Assembly (NCBI GenBank): GCA_021234155.1
Contig: JAJEKV010000533.1
Location: forward strand, 91,700 to 155,699
DNA length: 64,000 nt
Direction of reading: 5' to 3'
Source: Isoetes taiwanensis
Lineage: Eukaryota > Streptophyta > Lycopodiopsida > Isoetales > Isoetaceae
The notes under the pieces are model-generated. The model searched no databases. It had not been told where the DNA came from and saw only the letters and a list, made by a program, of their open reading frames with translations. The position numbers and the translations under genes were made by a program. Every line of letters starts with the position of its first letter. Within the stretch, counting starts at the first letter, position 1. Below are positions 23,063-32,883 of this stretch, in pieces.

Positions 23063-24619
23063 ATGCCGAGCAACCAAGGGTCTAGCGAAGGTGACAGAGG
23101 TATATTTCAGTCTGTGTCAATGCTGAAAAAACTTGCTAGAGGTGTTAGGTCTGGGCAGGGCATGCATGAGTGTGTGGATGAGGAGGGTCGACCTCCTGAG
23201 AGCAGCAGCGCTGGAGCTGCAAGGCCCAGGGGCAGCATGAATCGGCTGGCTCCCAATGATTTCCTGAGCCTTGAGTCACATCGGGTTTTCCATCGTAGTG
23301 CCTTTGTAGAGGTCCCTTCTGAGATGCTGCAGCTGCCACTAGAGAGAGCTCAGTGTAACCTGAGCATTCTGGCTAATGTCTGTGAGGGTTTTGTGCCAAC
23401 AAGGAAGAGAGGCAGGCCACGAAAGAATGTTGGAGTCGTAATTCATAAACAGAATGAAAGAGATGATCTTAAGAAGAGCAGACAGTTGCAAAAGGAGGAG
23501 AGCAAGAAGGTGAAACAGATGGAGAAAGAGAGGAGACAGAGGGAGAAGATGGAGGAACAAAAGAAGGTGAAGAGGTAGAAAGAGGAGAGGAAATGCATAC
23601 AAAAGAAAGAGAAGGAGATGAAGAAGAATTCAGAGAAGGATGGGAAAAGCAATGTGCTCGATGTCAGCGTGACTGTGACAGTAAGCGGGTCTGACATACT
23701 TGAAGAACACTATTTGAGAGCTTGCAAATTTTTAGATTCGGATTGTTTGGCTGGCATGGTGGCAGTGGAGCGTGGCTCCGAGGTTGATCATCTCCACTTG
23801 CAATGTGTGTTTCGAGTTCCTTCAACCACGCCTGCAGTTGTGAATGTCCGATTGAGGCAAGCTCTTGATTGGACGAACCACCATCCACCTGGTGATGTCA
23901 TTCTGTGCAAGGCCTTGAAGGATACTCGTTTGCATTGCTTCAAGGGGATGCTCGGATACTGTTTAAAAGATGCAGGTAAACTTCATTATAGAAATCATAT
24001 GAAATAGGTCTCCCCTGAGCAACTTCAGCGTGGCAAGATTCTGTACGCTTTGTACGGAGCTGGCGAGATCAAGCACTGTGTGGTGCTGGATAACAGGAAC
24101 TTGCTTGGTCGGGCCAGTCATTTTGTCATATATCATGGGAGATGGTAAAGGACTCCCAGCCTATGCTACACAATCGCTCGAATGCTGCGAACTAGAAAAT
24201 TCACCCTTTCTAGTGCCTGGGTTCTCCCTTGGAATTCCGCTCGAATCAGTTATCACAAAGTAGAGGCAGCTTGGAGGCTAACCTTGGATCCACATCATGC
24301 CTCCATCAAGGATATGCGCTGCGTGATTTATGGGCTGCCGCCAGGGAAGGAGCCAGTAGAGAAAGTGGGGAAAAGGCGCCATAGGTACTGAGACGATGCC
24401 TTGGCTTGTGCAGAATTAGATAGACTTGATGCCATGCTGGAGGAGGAAGCAAGCAGCGGTAATGAAGACAAGGATGCAGTAGACATTGTTGATTATCCAG
24501 GGGATGAAGAGTACCACGAGGAAACGCCTGCTTTCATGCCTCCTATACATGGCAGCCATCTGCCCTTTGAAGACTATATCCCTTTAAATATTATAGACCA
24601 CGGTTTTGACATTGGATAA
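23063..24619 (+). pseudogene. AT-hook + HUH-endonuclease protein, Replitron-like Rep, with in-frame stops
   Basis: One plus-strand frame runs 1.5 kb without a frameshift but with stops at 23576, 24005, 24146 and 24389. In order it shows an N-terminal region with an AT-hook-like core (RKRGRPRK, about 23405-23428), a long charged Lys/Glu/Arg coiled-coil-like stretch (23440-23640), and a Rep-type domain. That domain has His-Leu-His-Leu-Gln at 23789-23803 (HUH metal motif) and a Tyr-Cys-Leu-Lys at 23957-23968 (YxxK catalytic motif). Next come a segment with GKILYALYG, NLLGRA and FTLSSAWVLPWN, then an acidic tail. HUH enzymes nick single-stranded DNA through the tyrosine. No Walker A/B helicase follows, which argues against a geminivirus-type Rep and for Replitron-like transposon proteins. 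The start at 23063 is my choice; 22958 and 23015 are alternatives. Confidence 0.65.
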
Positions 24620-24688
24620 TACGAGTTCTTCAGCTGCCCTTATGTTGTTATGTTTCATGTAACTGATTGCTTGAATTTTGTGTTGCAG

Positions 24689-25116
24689 GCTCCCATGTTG
24701 AAGGCCCAGCCAGTGAAGGTAACATAGATGCCTCTCCTCCGCCTCCATTCTCTACGTTTATTCCCTTAGATGCAGAATCCGAGGAGAGGGACTGTGTTGA
24801 AGACTGTGCTGCTGCAATCGATGGTGCTTACTTCGATGTTGAATGGATGAAGACACAAACTTGGAGGATGGTGCATAGCCTATCTGTTAACTTGAGTAAT
24901 GCGATGGATATCCTGGAGGAAGCCTTGACTGCTATTGATGATCCCCATGGAGTTGTTCCAATGCGAGATAAAAGAGTCTTTAGGGCTGAAGTAAACCATG
25001 TACGAGCCATGCATGCGGCAGCTCCAGCAGCTAACTGCCGCTCATCCAAACACCATGCAAGCATAATGGCTTGTTCCAGTGGCTGGGTGTGCAGATCCTT
25101 TATTGTATGTATATAA
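24689..25116 (+). pseudogene. Possible downstream exon of the HUH-protein gene
   Basis: A good acceptor, TTTTGTGTTGCAG (24676-24688), precedes an open frame of about 140 codons. It starts with a Pro-rich stretch (SPPPPFSTFIP) and then an acidic and helical part (VNLSNAMDILEEALTAID). The frame differs from the upstream one. No donor at a sensible distance is obvious; GTAACTG at 24656 would leave an intron of only about 30 bases. I do not recognise the protein. It could be the C-terminus of the HUH gene or an adjacent gene. Confidence 0.35.
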
Positions 25117-25299
25117 ACTTGTAGTTTTCATGTTTGTCTTCCATTTGGACGTTGCTGTTTTGGCTCTAAATGCGAATTGTCATTGGCATCTGTAATACTT
25201 TATGCTCACGTTTCTGTTTCTGTGTTGTGCACAAACTTGTGGTATATATTCAATGTTCATATTGCTGTTTTGATCACAAGTTTCTGTTCTTTTGGTTGT

Positions 25300-25470
25300 A
25301 ATCTGGCACTAATGCCAGTTGTAATATGGCGCTAATGCCACTTGTGCCTAGCTAATGCCACATGTACAAACCACATTGTTTATGAATTGGCAATGATCAT
25401 TTATGAATTGGCAATGATCCACATTGTTTATGAATTAGCAATGATCATTTATGAATTGGCAATGATCATT
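25300..25470 (+). repeat. Short tandem words around AATGCCA and TTTATGAATTGGCAATGATC
   Basis: GCTAATGCCA-type words occur four times (25305-25362). They are followed by four copies of TTTATGAATTRGCAATGATC (25379-25470), two with an intervening CACATTG. No function is apparent. Confidence 0.65.
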
Positions 25471-26115
25471 AGCATAGAAGGCTGGGATTTTTTTTTTTAA
25501 TTTGCAAAGGAACCGATTAACATGGAGGGACCGATAAAATGGACTAGAGTGATAGAATTGAAGAAGGGTTTTAAAGATTTTCTGGATTTGGGCGCTAAAA
25601 CAGTGCCAAAAAGGATTTTTTAGTTTGAAAATGGCCGTAATGGAACAAAGCATGGAGGTTATGGCAATTATGGCACTTCACAAAGCTTTGAGAAATGTGC
25701 GCATCAATTCCGAATGGACATATTCGATTTTTGGACAATCAAGCCGAGGTCAGGAGTATATAGATCTCTCTTCTTTTTTTTATTTTTTTTTAAAGAATAT
25801 AGATCTTTCTTCATTTTTTGTTTCTTTCCAAATCTGACCAATCCATGGCGCCAAATTTTGCAAAAGATTTAAAAGGTAGAATAGGATAATAGGATGCAAG
25901 GCTAGAGACTGAGACGACGAACATCACCATAAATGCATCTCGCTTTAAAATTTTTTAGCACGTGTCAACCCTTATCTACTCGGCACAAAAAAAAAATAGC
26001 ATCACAGAATTAATAGAATCAAACAAAATTTTATGTGCATTAATACGTTGTGACAAGATAAAGACAGGGGGCGTGCAATAAGGTTCAAAAATACAAATAC
26101 TTAGAACTCCCAACT
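25470..26115. other. Unassigned AT-rich sequence
   Basis: Contains poly-T/A runs (25490, 25770-25795, 25987) and no recognisable gene or structured element. Confidence 0.4.
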
Positions 26116-26299
26116 AGGAACATATAGAATTAGAACTTAGAACATATAGAATTAGAACTTTTGTTAAATTCCAATTCAATCCACTCAAGAGCTCCTTCTA
26201 ATCCACTAGGAACATATAGAATTAGAACTTAGAACATATAGAATTAGAACTTTTGTTAAATTCCAATTCAATCCACTCAAGAGCTCCTTCTAATCCACT
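26116..26299 (+). repeat. Perfect-looking 92-bp tandem duplication
   Basis: Two adjacent 92-bp units (26116-26207 and 26208-26299) both begin AGGAACATATAGAATTAGAA and end CTTCTAATCCACT. Within each, ATATAGAATTAGAACTT is itself repeated. It lies just downstream of the last ferritin exon. Confidence 0.85.
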
Positions 26300-27413
26300 A
26301 TAGCCTCCTAGAGTTAAATTCTAATCTACTCTGGACTCCTATACTACAGATAACACCCTCAGAAGCTCCTTGTCCCAATTCCAAACTCCTACACAAAAGT
26401 AGCACAAATTATCGAAATAACCACCACAATAATAACTGCGTAACAGAAGGAAATGAACCCACCATGTCCAGTACCAACAAGACGAAGTTGAGCTACATAC
26501 TCTCCATGTTGTTTGAGTAATCTCACCTAAGAAAAAAACAAAACGGAAAACCACAAGAGTAAATGCCCCAAATACGCAATTCAAATCCAACTTACACAAA
26601 TCTAAATTGAGCCTCCCAAGAAACATTTGCACCCTCCAAAATCATGGCATCCAAGTTCCTACTCAACTCTAATTCTAGTGACCCACAAAGAAACAGATAA
26701 AACACTTCTAACATTCTAAAGCTCCTAAATTGACAAATTTTAAAGCTCTTGGCACGCTAATTACATGTGGTTGTAAAAAATGTTGAGATAAATAGAGAGT
26801 CATATCATTGTCCCCAGCTTCCTCGGCAACCTACACATGATCAATTAACTACTTCATTACTTACTATCTTTACGAACCCAACTCAAGTTGCAATATAAAC
26901 TTTTGAGATCGCATACGCTAACCTTTGTTAAAGCCAAGTATCTCTCCAATTGCAGTTTCTCCATAGCCAGAGTCAATTCCATGGCTAGAAAATATAACAT
27001 GTAATATTAAAAAAACCAAAATTAAATAAATAGCTTTGACGCAACACATACCATACAGGGCATCCCCTTTCTGCTCATGATTATATTCACTCATAGGCTC
27101 ATGAATCCTCTTCAAATCAATGCTTCCACCTCTTTTTGCCTATGAGGATCACAAAAAATAACTTAAATTCTAAAAAACATCATTACATAAAAACAAATAA
27201 AGCTGTTGAGGATGATCTTGCACCTCTTGGTGTGGATCGATGATGTGGCATGCCCTTTGGGCTGAATGGTCATCTCTCCAAGAGACACATCTCCATGATC
27301 AGACACACCTCTTCATAATCCATCCTATAAATGTATAAGCCAAGGCTGGGGCTATTCCAGTCACTCAGATCAATATATGCTTCCGCTATTCATATTTGTG
27401 AGATGGTATCAGA

Positions 27414-27425
27414 GCCCAGGTCGTA
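27414..27425 (+). other. Primer-binding site (tRNA-iMet type)
   Basis: TGGTATCAGAGC, immediately after the left LTR, is the standard minus-strand priming site of many plant copia elements. Confidence 0.8.
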
Positions 27426-27879
27426 GCCTGGGCAAATTCGTGCTTAGAAGGATGGAGGACGCCAGTACTGAGGCTGGCAATGAGGAGGACGAGTCTCCTG
27501 ATCTGTAAGGAAAGTGGGCCTATTCTATTTACGCCATTCACATTCCAATCCATCTAAAGAAGACCCGGATGCCTGCATGCATTCCGGATATACGGTGCTG
27601 CTGGTGAGATGCATCTTGTGCTTGTGGTAGTATTTAGATGCTGTGAAGAATTTGCAGCAGAAGAGATGAAGCCCAAGCAGGTACATTCAAGATGCATGCT
27701 AGAGACTCCAGTTTGTTGCTCAAGACTCCATCCCTGTAGAGACGCCTGGTCCAAAACCAATTGGTCCAGAAGAACCCACATAGTGGTTTGTTGCAGGTAT
27801 TAGCAGAAGACTGCACTGCAATTTGAGGGGGAGTTGTCTGAAGATCTTGTTCTGGTTCGGATGCCAGATCAAGGGGGAG

Positions 27880-28262
27880 TGTTGAGAAAATGATCTCACA
27901 TCCTCACCGTACAAGTGGAGGGTTGATCAAGAGTCATGGCGATTCACAGTGGCGTTTGGGCTGGATCGATCCACCCAAACAGTCACACCTCTTCATATAT
28001 TCCTTATATATTTGTGCTACGGGTTGGGGCCTGTCAACCCAGTTTTTCTCTCATCATCAATATGTATTGATGATGAGAGAGATGATGAGAGAAAACTGGG
28101 TTGGACAGGCCCCAACCCGTAGCACAAATATATAAGGAATATATGAAGAGGTGTGACTGTTTGGGTGGATCGATCCAGCCCAAACGTCACTGTAACTGCT
28201 TGGTGACTCTTGATCAGCGTCCTCCACTTGTATGGTGAGGATGTGAGATCATTTTCTCAACA
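27880..28262. repeat. 383-bp palindrome formed by the right LTR
   Basis: The arm 27880-28061 is repeated in reverse complement at 28066-28262. Both outer ends read TGTTGAGAAAATGATCTCAC outward-in, and the centre is at TCAATATGTATTGA. Arms differ at a handful of sites and by about 15 bases of length. The whole unit still starts TG and ends CA. Confidence 0.85.
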
Positions 28263-28867
28263 AAAGCTACCATGGAATAGACCTTACAGTGTAATTAGAA
28301 AGAGATAACGCATCAGCCCTCTCCTCCAGACTACGAGTTTTATAAAATCTTAACAAAAATCAGTTAAAACATATGTCAATTCCCTAAGTAAAAATACAGA
28401 CCTCAAATGACTGATTCAAAATTCAAAGTATTAACATACTTCACCAATCCTGGCAACGCCACACAGTCTCGATCAAAGTAATGAACAAGGGACTGAAAGG
28501 TATAAGCCATATTATAGGCCACACTGTGCAGAAAACAGGGCAAATGAGCAAGTAGAACAGAGTATCAGACAAAAACCAAGAAAAAGAACAAAAAAATGGC
28601 AGATTATGCGAAAGAAAATCAAGATTTAGGTTAGGCCGATCTTACTTGATAGCATTGGTAAGCTCCTTTTCACATTTCTGAGTGAAGAAATGGCGACTAA
28701 GGCACTTATCAACACGGTGCTCTGCAGGGCAGAGTTCGTCGAGGCCGGCCTTGAGTGCCAAAGCGGCTGCATCGTAGATTGTTTCCTCCCCTTCGAGGAC
28801 CGAGGGGGCAATTTTCCTCTGAGCTTCCGACCTCTGCTGATCCGGCGTCGCCATAGCTTTCTTTGCA

Positions 28868-29130
28868 AATCGCCATAGCTTCTCCGGGGCTTAAAAGAAG
28901 CGCCATAGCCCACGTCTTCCGTCCACGCGCCGTTCTCTCTTCCCATGCACACTGGCGGATAACGGGTGGCAATCGGAACTAAAAACAAATTGCTTTAAGA
29001 ATATATAAAAGGTGCCCTCGCTCTAGCTCTGGCTTAACTGGCTCAACGTACTCGAAGATCAAACGTCTATTTGACCCTCTGGGCTGTATCAGTAAGTATG
29101 ATTGGTGAAGATTGATGCCGTATCAGTAAG
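28868..29130. other. 5' flank of the ferritin gene
   Basis: On the minus strand, upstream of the ferritin ATG, there is GC-rich sequence (28870-28970) but no confident TATA box. Minus-strand frames overlapping exon 1 in other phases are shadows. Confidence 0.3.
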
Positions 29131-29135
29131 TAAGT

Positions 29136-29273
29136 ATGATTGCTGAAGCTTGGTGTCATCAGAATTCCGAGTTGCTAGATCGGCATATTCAAGAGTTGTT
29201 CCTCAGTTTGATGACTGACGATCCTCGTTTTGTGGAGTATGCCTCCCAAGATAGGGTACATCATATGACAGAG
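29136..29273 (+). other. Possible orphan exon of unknown gene
   Basis: An ATG at 29136 opens a 46-codon frame (with HIQELFLSLMTDDPRFVEYA) that ends at a good donor, GAG/GTAATT, at 29273. The amino-acid pattern looks protein-like and helical, but I do not recognise it, and no following exon is found before 30441. Confidence 0.25.
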
Positions 29274-29394
29274 GTAATTATAAGATACTAAGGTTTGAAT
29301 GAAATATATTTCAAGGTGTTAATTTCATACATGTATTATGCCAATTTAAGAGAAATGGCTTATGTATAGGCTTAGGAGAAATTCAAGGATTATA

Positions 29395-29515
29395 GAAGCT
29401 CTTGCTCTTGTGAACAAGCTCTTGCTCTTGCTCAGGATACCTTATAGAAGCTCTTTCTCTTGCTCTTGCTCTGCTCAGAATAGCTTATAGAAGAGCAAGA
29501 GAAAGGGCTTATTAG
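29395..29515. repeat. CTCTTGCT microsatellite-like tract with inverted copy
   Basis: AGCTCTTGCTCTTG-type words occur at 29397-29475. A reverse-complement run, TAGAAGAGCAAGAGAAAGG, follows at 29490, so the tract can fold back on itself. TATAGAAGCTC flanks recur. The rest of 29274-30440 holds nothing I can name. Confidence 0.45.
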
Positions 29516-30440
29516 GAGAAATCCAAGGACTCATAAGGGATCAAAGTTTATTTTTGTCGATTACTCCACAACCAGGTCTTTATTCTAAGCTTTAACAGAT
29601 AGATGATCAGTAGATGACTAAAGATGGGTTCAGAGTTCCATGAACTGAATCGCGAATCTGTATTAGAAGCCAATTTCCAAACGTGGATGTTCAAAAGTTA
29701 CTATAGCAAGAGTTTTCGTCGGAGGTTGGTCCCGATTTTACTATAGAACTAGCCTTTGTCGAAGGTCTGATGGCAAGGCATATCCGATGTTCTTTCCCTT
29801 AACACAATCGCGTATTTATAGAGGCCAAAGCCTTTTGAAGAAAAAAGTTGTTAAATAGAATTAGTCGAAGCCTTTTGTCCCTTTTCCATATATGATTTTG
29901 CCTTAAAATATCTTCAAAGGTCTTGGCTTCATTTAATCATCCTTTTTGGGTTGCCCCTAGGAGGCAAACCCTTGCGTATGTGGCTTTGTGGCATATCCTA
30001 GGTATATGCTGGAATATACTTAGGATATGTCAATGACTGCTCCAAACCCTTTGTTGCCTATAAACTGGCGGTCTCGCGCGTTCTGGATCGCGGATGTTCC
30101 AAACGGGTAACTGGCGGTGGTTTGAAACTGGCGGTGGTTTGAAAAATGGTCGAGGTGGTTTCGCTACGTACTGCAAAATACTAAAACACTCGTTTAGAAC
30201 ATACTCTCTGTTCAAGAGGTTAGTCGAATCAAACCTAAGTTTATGATCTTGTGTGCATCAAGTTTGTAGGTAGCTTGCGTGCAATGCCTAAGAAAATGGA
30301 ATTATTAGTCTGTTTACGCGAATGAATTCGAAAAGCATATGTCCGAGCCAAGTCACAAGAAAAAGCGTTCTTAATGTTTACATAAAACTTGCTACCTTAG
30401 CAAATGTTAACTCATCAATGGCTACGTTCTTAATAAGGGG

Positions 30441-32883
30441 CTGCAATCAGATGTCATACTTGGGAATAGGCTCCTTAATATGTATGGCAAGGACAAAGAT
30501 CCAGAGGCTGCACATAAAGTATTCAATATGTTGTACTTGATTGCTTGGTCAGCAATAATCTCTATTTATGCTCAAGATGGGCACGACAAACATGCTTTAC
30601 AACTTATTCAACAAATGAAGTTTGAAGGCATTGAGCCAAATAGCATTACTTTCAGCAGTATTCTTGATGCATGTAGAACTTCGAAAGTCCTTGTTGAAGG
30701 TAAATTCGTCCATGCTTGTGCCTTAACAGGTCCACATGTATTTGATGTTGTCTTGGAAAATGCTCTTGTCAATATGTATAGTAAGTGTGGAAGTTTAGAA
30801 GACGCTGAAAGAATATTTGTTAGCATGCATCAATTACATATTATATCTTGGGCCTCTATAATTGGATCTTATGCCGATCATGAATATAGAGAGGAATCCA
30901 TTCAAGTCTATCAGCAGATGCATCTTGGAGGCTTTAACCCTAATAAAATCACAATTATCAATGTCGTAAGTGCTTATGATTGTGTATTTTTGACAAAAGG
31001 AAGGAAGGAAGGAAGGAAGTTTATTTTAACGTCCACGGAGGCCAGAGGCCTATGAGACGATACATGCAGAGAATAGGCAAAAAAGCCAAAAACCCCAACA
31101 CCAAAAACAAACAATGTAACTGTACAGTAGAACCCTACTACCGGGATGAAAAAACCCCCACTTGGGAGGAAAAATCCTAACAGTAGGCTCTCAAATACCA
31201 TGCCCCAGAAGAGCAAGTCTGACGGCCGAAATCTGCAGGATGTAAGCTCCCAGTCGCGCTACCAGAGGTGATGCGAGTAACTGATGTAGCGGCGTGTCAG
31301 AGCATCTAAGATCAATGGGCACTGCTCGGACATGGGCATATGCTGGGCACCGCTGGAGGGCATGGTGCTCATCCTCTATCACGTGCATCTCACAACACTG
31401 ACATATCCTCTCCTCCCTGGGGATCCCGTGCCCGCCATTCACCCCCCAGCGAAACAATGGTTCATGCTGAGTGCATCAAAATTAAGTTGGAGATGGACGT
31501 TGTTTTGGGAACTGCATTTGTTAGCATGTATGGTAAATGTGAGGACCTTGGGCTGGCATGCAAGGTACTTAGTGCGATGGAAAGCAGGAACATAGATAAT
31601 GGTTGCGCATGCCAGATGTCGTTATAATAAAGAGTGCATCAAGCTCCTCCGAAAAATGCAAGAGGAAGGAATTAAGCCAAATAAGGATACATATTTTAGC
31701 ACTATTACTGCATTCGGGGAGCTTTCTTAGTTGGGACAGGGAATGAATACATACGGGAAATCTGGTGATGTAGATTCTGCATGGGAAGTATTTAATGAAA
31801 TTGAAGAAATGCACATAGTTTCTTGCAATTCTTTGATTTCTGTATGTTCTCAGGGAGGTTATAAGGAACAAATAATATGTTTATTCCAACAAATGATGAG
31901 GAAAGGACCAAAACCAAATAATATTATGTATATTACAATCCTCGCTACATATGCTAATGATACACATCTAGCAACAGGAAAGAAAAAATCCATGCCCATT
32001 TGTTGGAAGGTGGATTGCCTTATGATATTGTATTAGAAAATGCACTTTTACACATGTACAGCGAATGTGGAAGCTTTGAAGATGTGCACAAAGTGTTCAA
32101 CCAAATGCAGGAAAGGAATATTATATCATGGTCAACTATGATTGCAGCACATATAGAGCATGGTTATGGAAAAGAGGCATTTGGCATTTATCAACAAATG
32201 CAGTTAGTAAAGGAGAGTTCAAACACCATTATCTACATAGTTCTTCTCAACGATTGTGCCAGATTCAGTTTTTTAATAGAAAGCAAATTAATTCATGCAC
32301 ATGCTATATAGTATGGGTTTGAATCGGCAACTATCGTTGGGAATGTCCTCATCAATATGTCTGGGAAGACTGATAATCTGGATGATGCATCTGAGATTTT
32401 CAACCGGATGGATGAGTAAGATGTCATATCCTGGAATACAATTATTGCAACGTATTCCCAGTATGGTTTTTTCAAAGAGGCCTACTATCTTTTTCAACAG
32501 ATGCAGTTGCATGGCTTCAAACCAGATGATGCCATGTTCATCAACATTCTAAATGCATACACTAGCAGAGCCGTAGCGAGGCTTTTGCATATCCAGATTG
32601 ATATGAATGGTTTCAATGGTAATTTAACATTAGAAACTGCCCTTGTCAACACTTACGGTAAGTGTAGAAGCTATATGATGCAAGGATTATTTTTTGATAG
32701 GCTCCAATATAAAAGTCTGGTAACATGGAATGCAATGATTGCAGTGTCTGCACATCATGGTTATGGAGGTGAAGCACTTCAACTCTCTTGCCAGATGTAA
32801 CTTCAAGGTCTCAACCGAAATGATATCACTTTAGTAAGCATTTTAACTGCCTGCAGTCATGCAGGGTCTGTCCATGTAGATTA
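30441..32883 (+). pseudogene. Pentatricopeptide repeat protein (PLS type), broken
   Basis: Repeats of 31-36 residues with the PLS-class wording run along the plus strand: NRLLNMYGK, AHKVFNMLYLIAWSAIISIY, LVNMYSKCGSLEDAERIF, LLHMYSECGSFEDVHKVF, ISWSTMIAAHIEHGYGKEA, ISWNTIIATYSQYGFFKEA and ILTACSHAG. I count parts of at least eight repeats. PPR proteins bind organellar RNA in plastids or mitochondria. The gene is interrupted by a LINE fragment at 30999-31460, shifts frame near 31615-31730 and again near 32000, and has stops at 32309, 32417 and 32798 within an otherwise single frame. No E, DYW or transit-peptide region is visible; the 5' end is lost. Confidence 0.85.
30999..31460 (-). mobile_element. 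5'-truncated LINE, ORF2 C-terminus and tail
   Basis: The minus-strand frame 31457-31191 carries a Cys/His cluster (ICQCCEMHVIEDEHHALQRC, then PAYAHVR) typical of the C-terminal zinc-binding region of plant LINE ORF2 proteins. It is followed by about 190 bp of 3' sequence and a terminal simple repeat, (CTTC)n on the element strand, at 30999-31018. The insertion falls inside a PPR linker: the host frame stops at ...FLTKG and resumes with VHAECIKIK, so little host sequence was lost. Reverse transcriptase and endonuclease are missing, as expected for 5' truncation. Confidence 0.7.

Larger units (their letters stand above)
27204..28262 (+). mobile_element. Small non-coding copia-like LTR element (TRIM/SMART-like) with 5-bp target duplication
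   Basis: The element begins TGTTGAGGATGATC and ends TTCTCAACA. It is flanked by AAAGC on both sides (27199-27203 and 28263-28267), a classical 5-bp LTR-element duplication. A primer-binding site TGGTATCAGAGC follows the left LTR at 27414, matching the initiator tRNA-Met site of Ty1/copia elements. A purine tract AAGGGGGAG (27871-27879) precedes the right LTR start TGTTGAG at 27880. The interior (27426-27870) codes for nothing recognisable. The left LTR is about 210 bp and only partly similar to the right one. It sits in an intron of the ferritin gene, opposite in strand. Confidence 0.8.
26389..28854 (-). pseudogene. Ferritin gene, seven exons, degenerate
   Basis: Minus-strand exons with GT/AG borders: 28854-28646, 28523-28402, about 28331-28275, 27139-27052, 26984-26923, 26830-26765, 26526-26389. 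Ferritin landmarks appear in order: AINVAYNMAYTF, YFDRDCVALPG, then LEERADAL, MSEYNHEQKGDALYAMEL (made by joining exons 4 and 5), EKLQLERYLALTK, DMTLYLSQHFLQ and GEYVAQLRLVGTGHG. Ferritins are 24-subunit iron stores, plastidic in most plants; no transit peptide is evident here. Oddities: the ferroxidase Glu normally in the NVEYN motif is Ala, the HAEKL histidine is Asp, exon 2 loses frame after LVKY, and the C-terminus is a hydrophobic extension unlike FDQML. The LTR element at 27204-28262 lies between exons 3 and 4. It is probably a pseudogene. Confidence 0.8.

Noticed and set aside
23618-24007. Integrated geminivirus-like Rep
   Set aside because: No superfamily-3 helicase Walker motifs follow the HUH domain, an AT-hook and coil precede it, and neighbouring virus-like genes or stem-loop origins are not seen.
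24620-24688. 30-base intron between GTAACTG at 24656 and CAG at 24688
   Set aside because: Far below the length plant spliceosomes normally remove.
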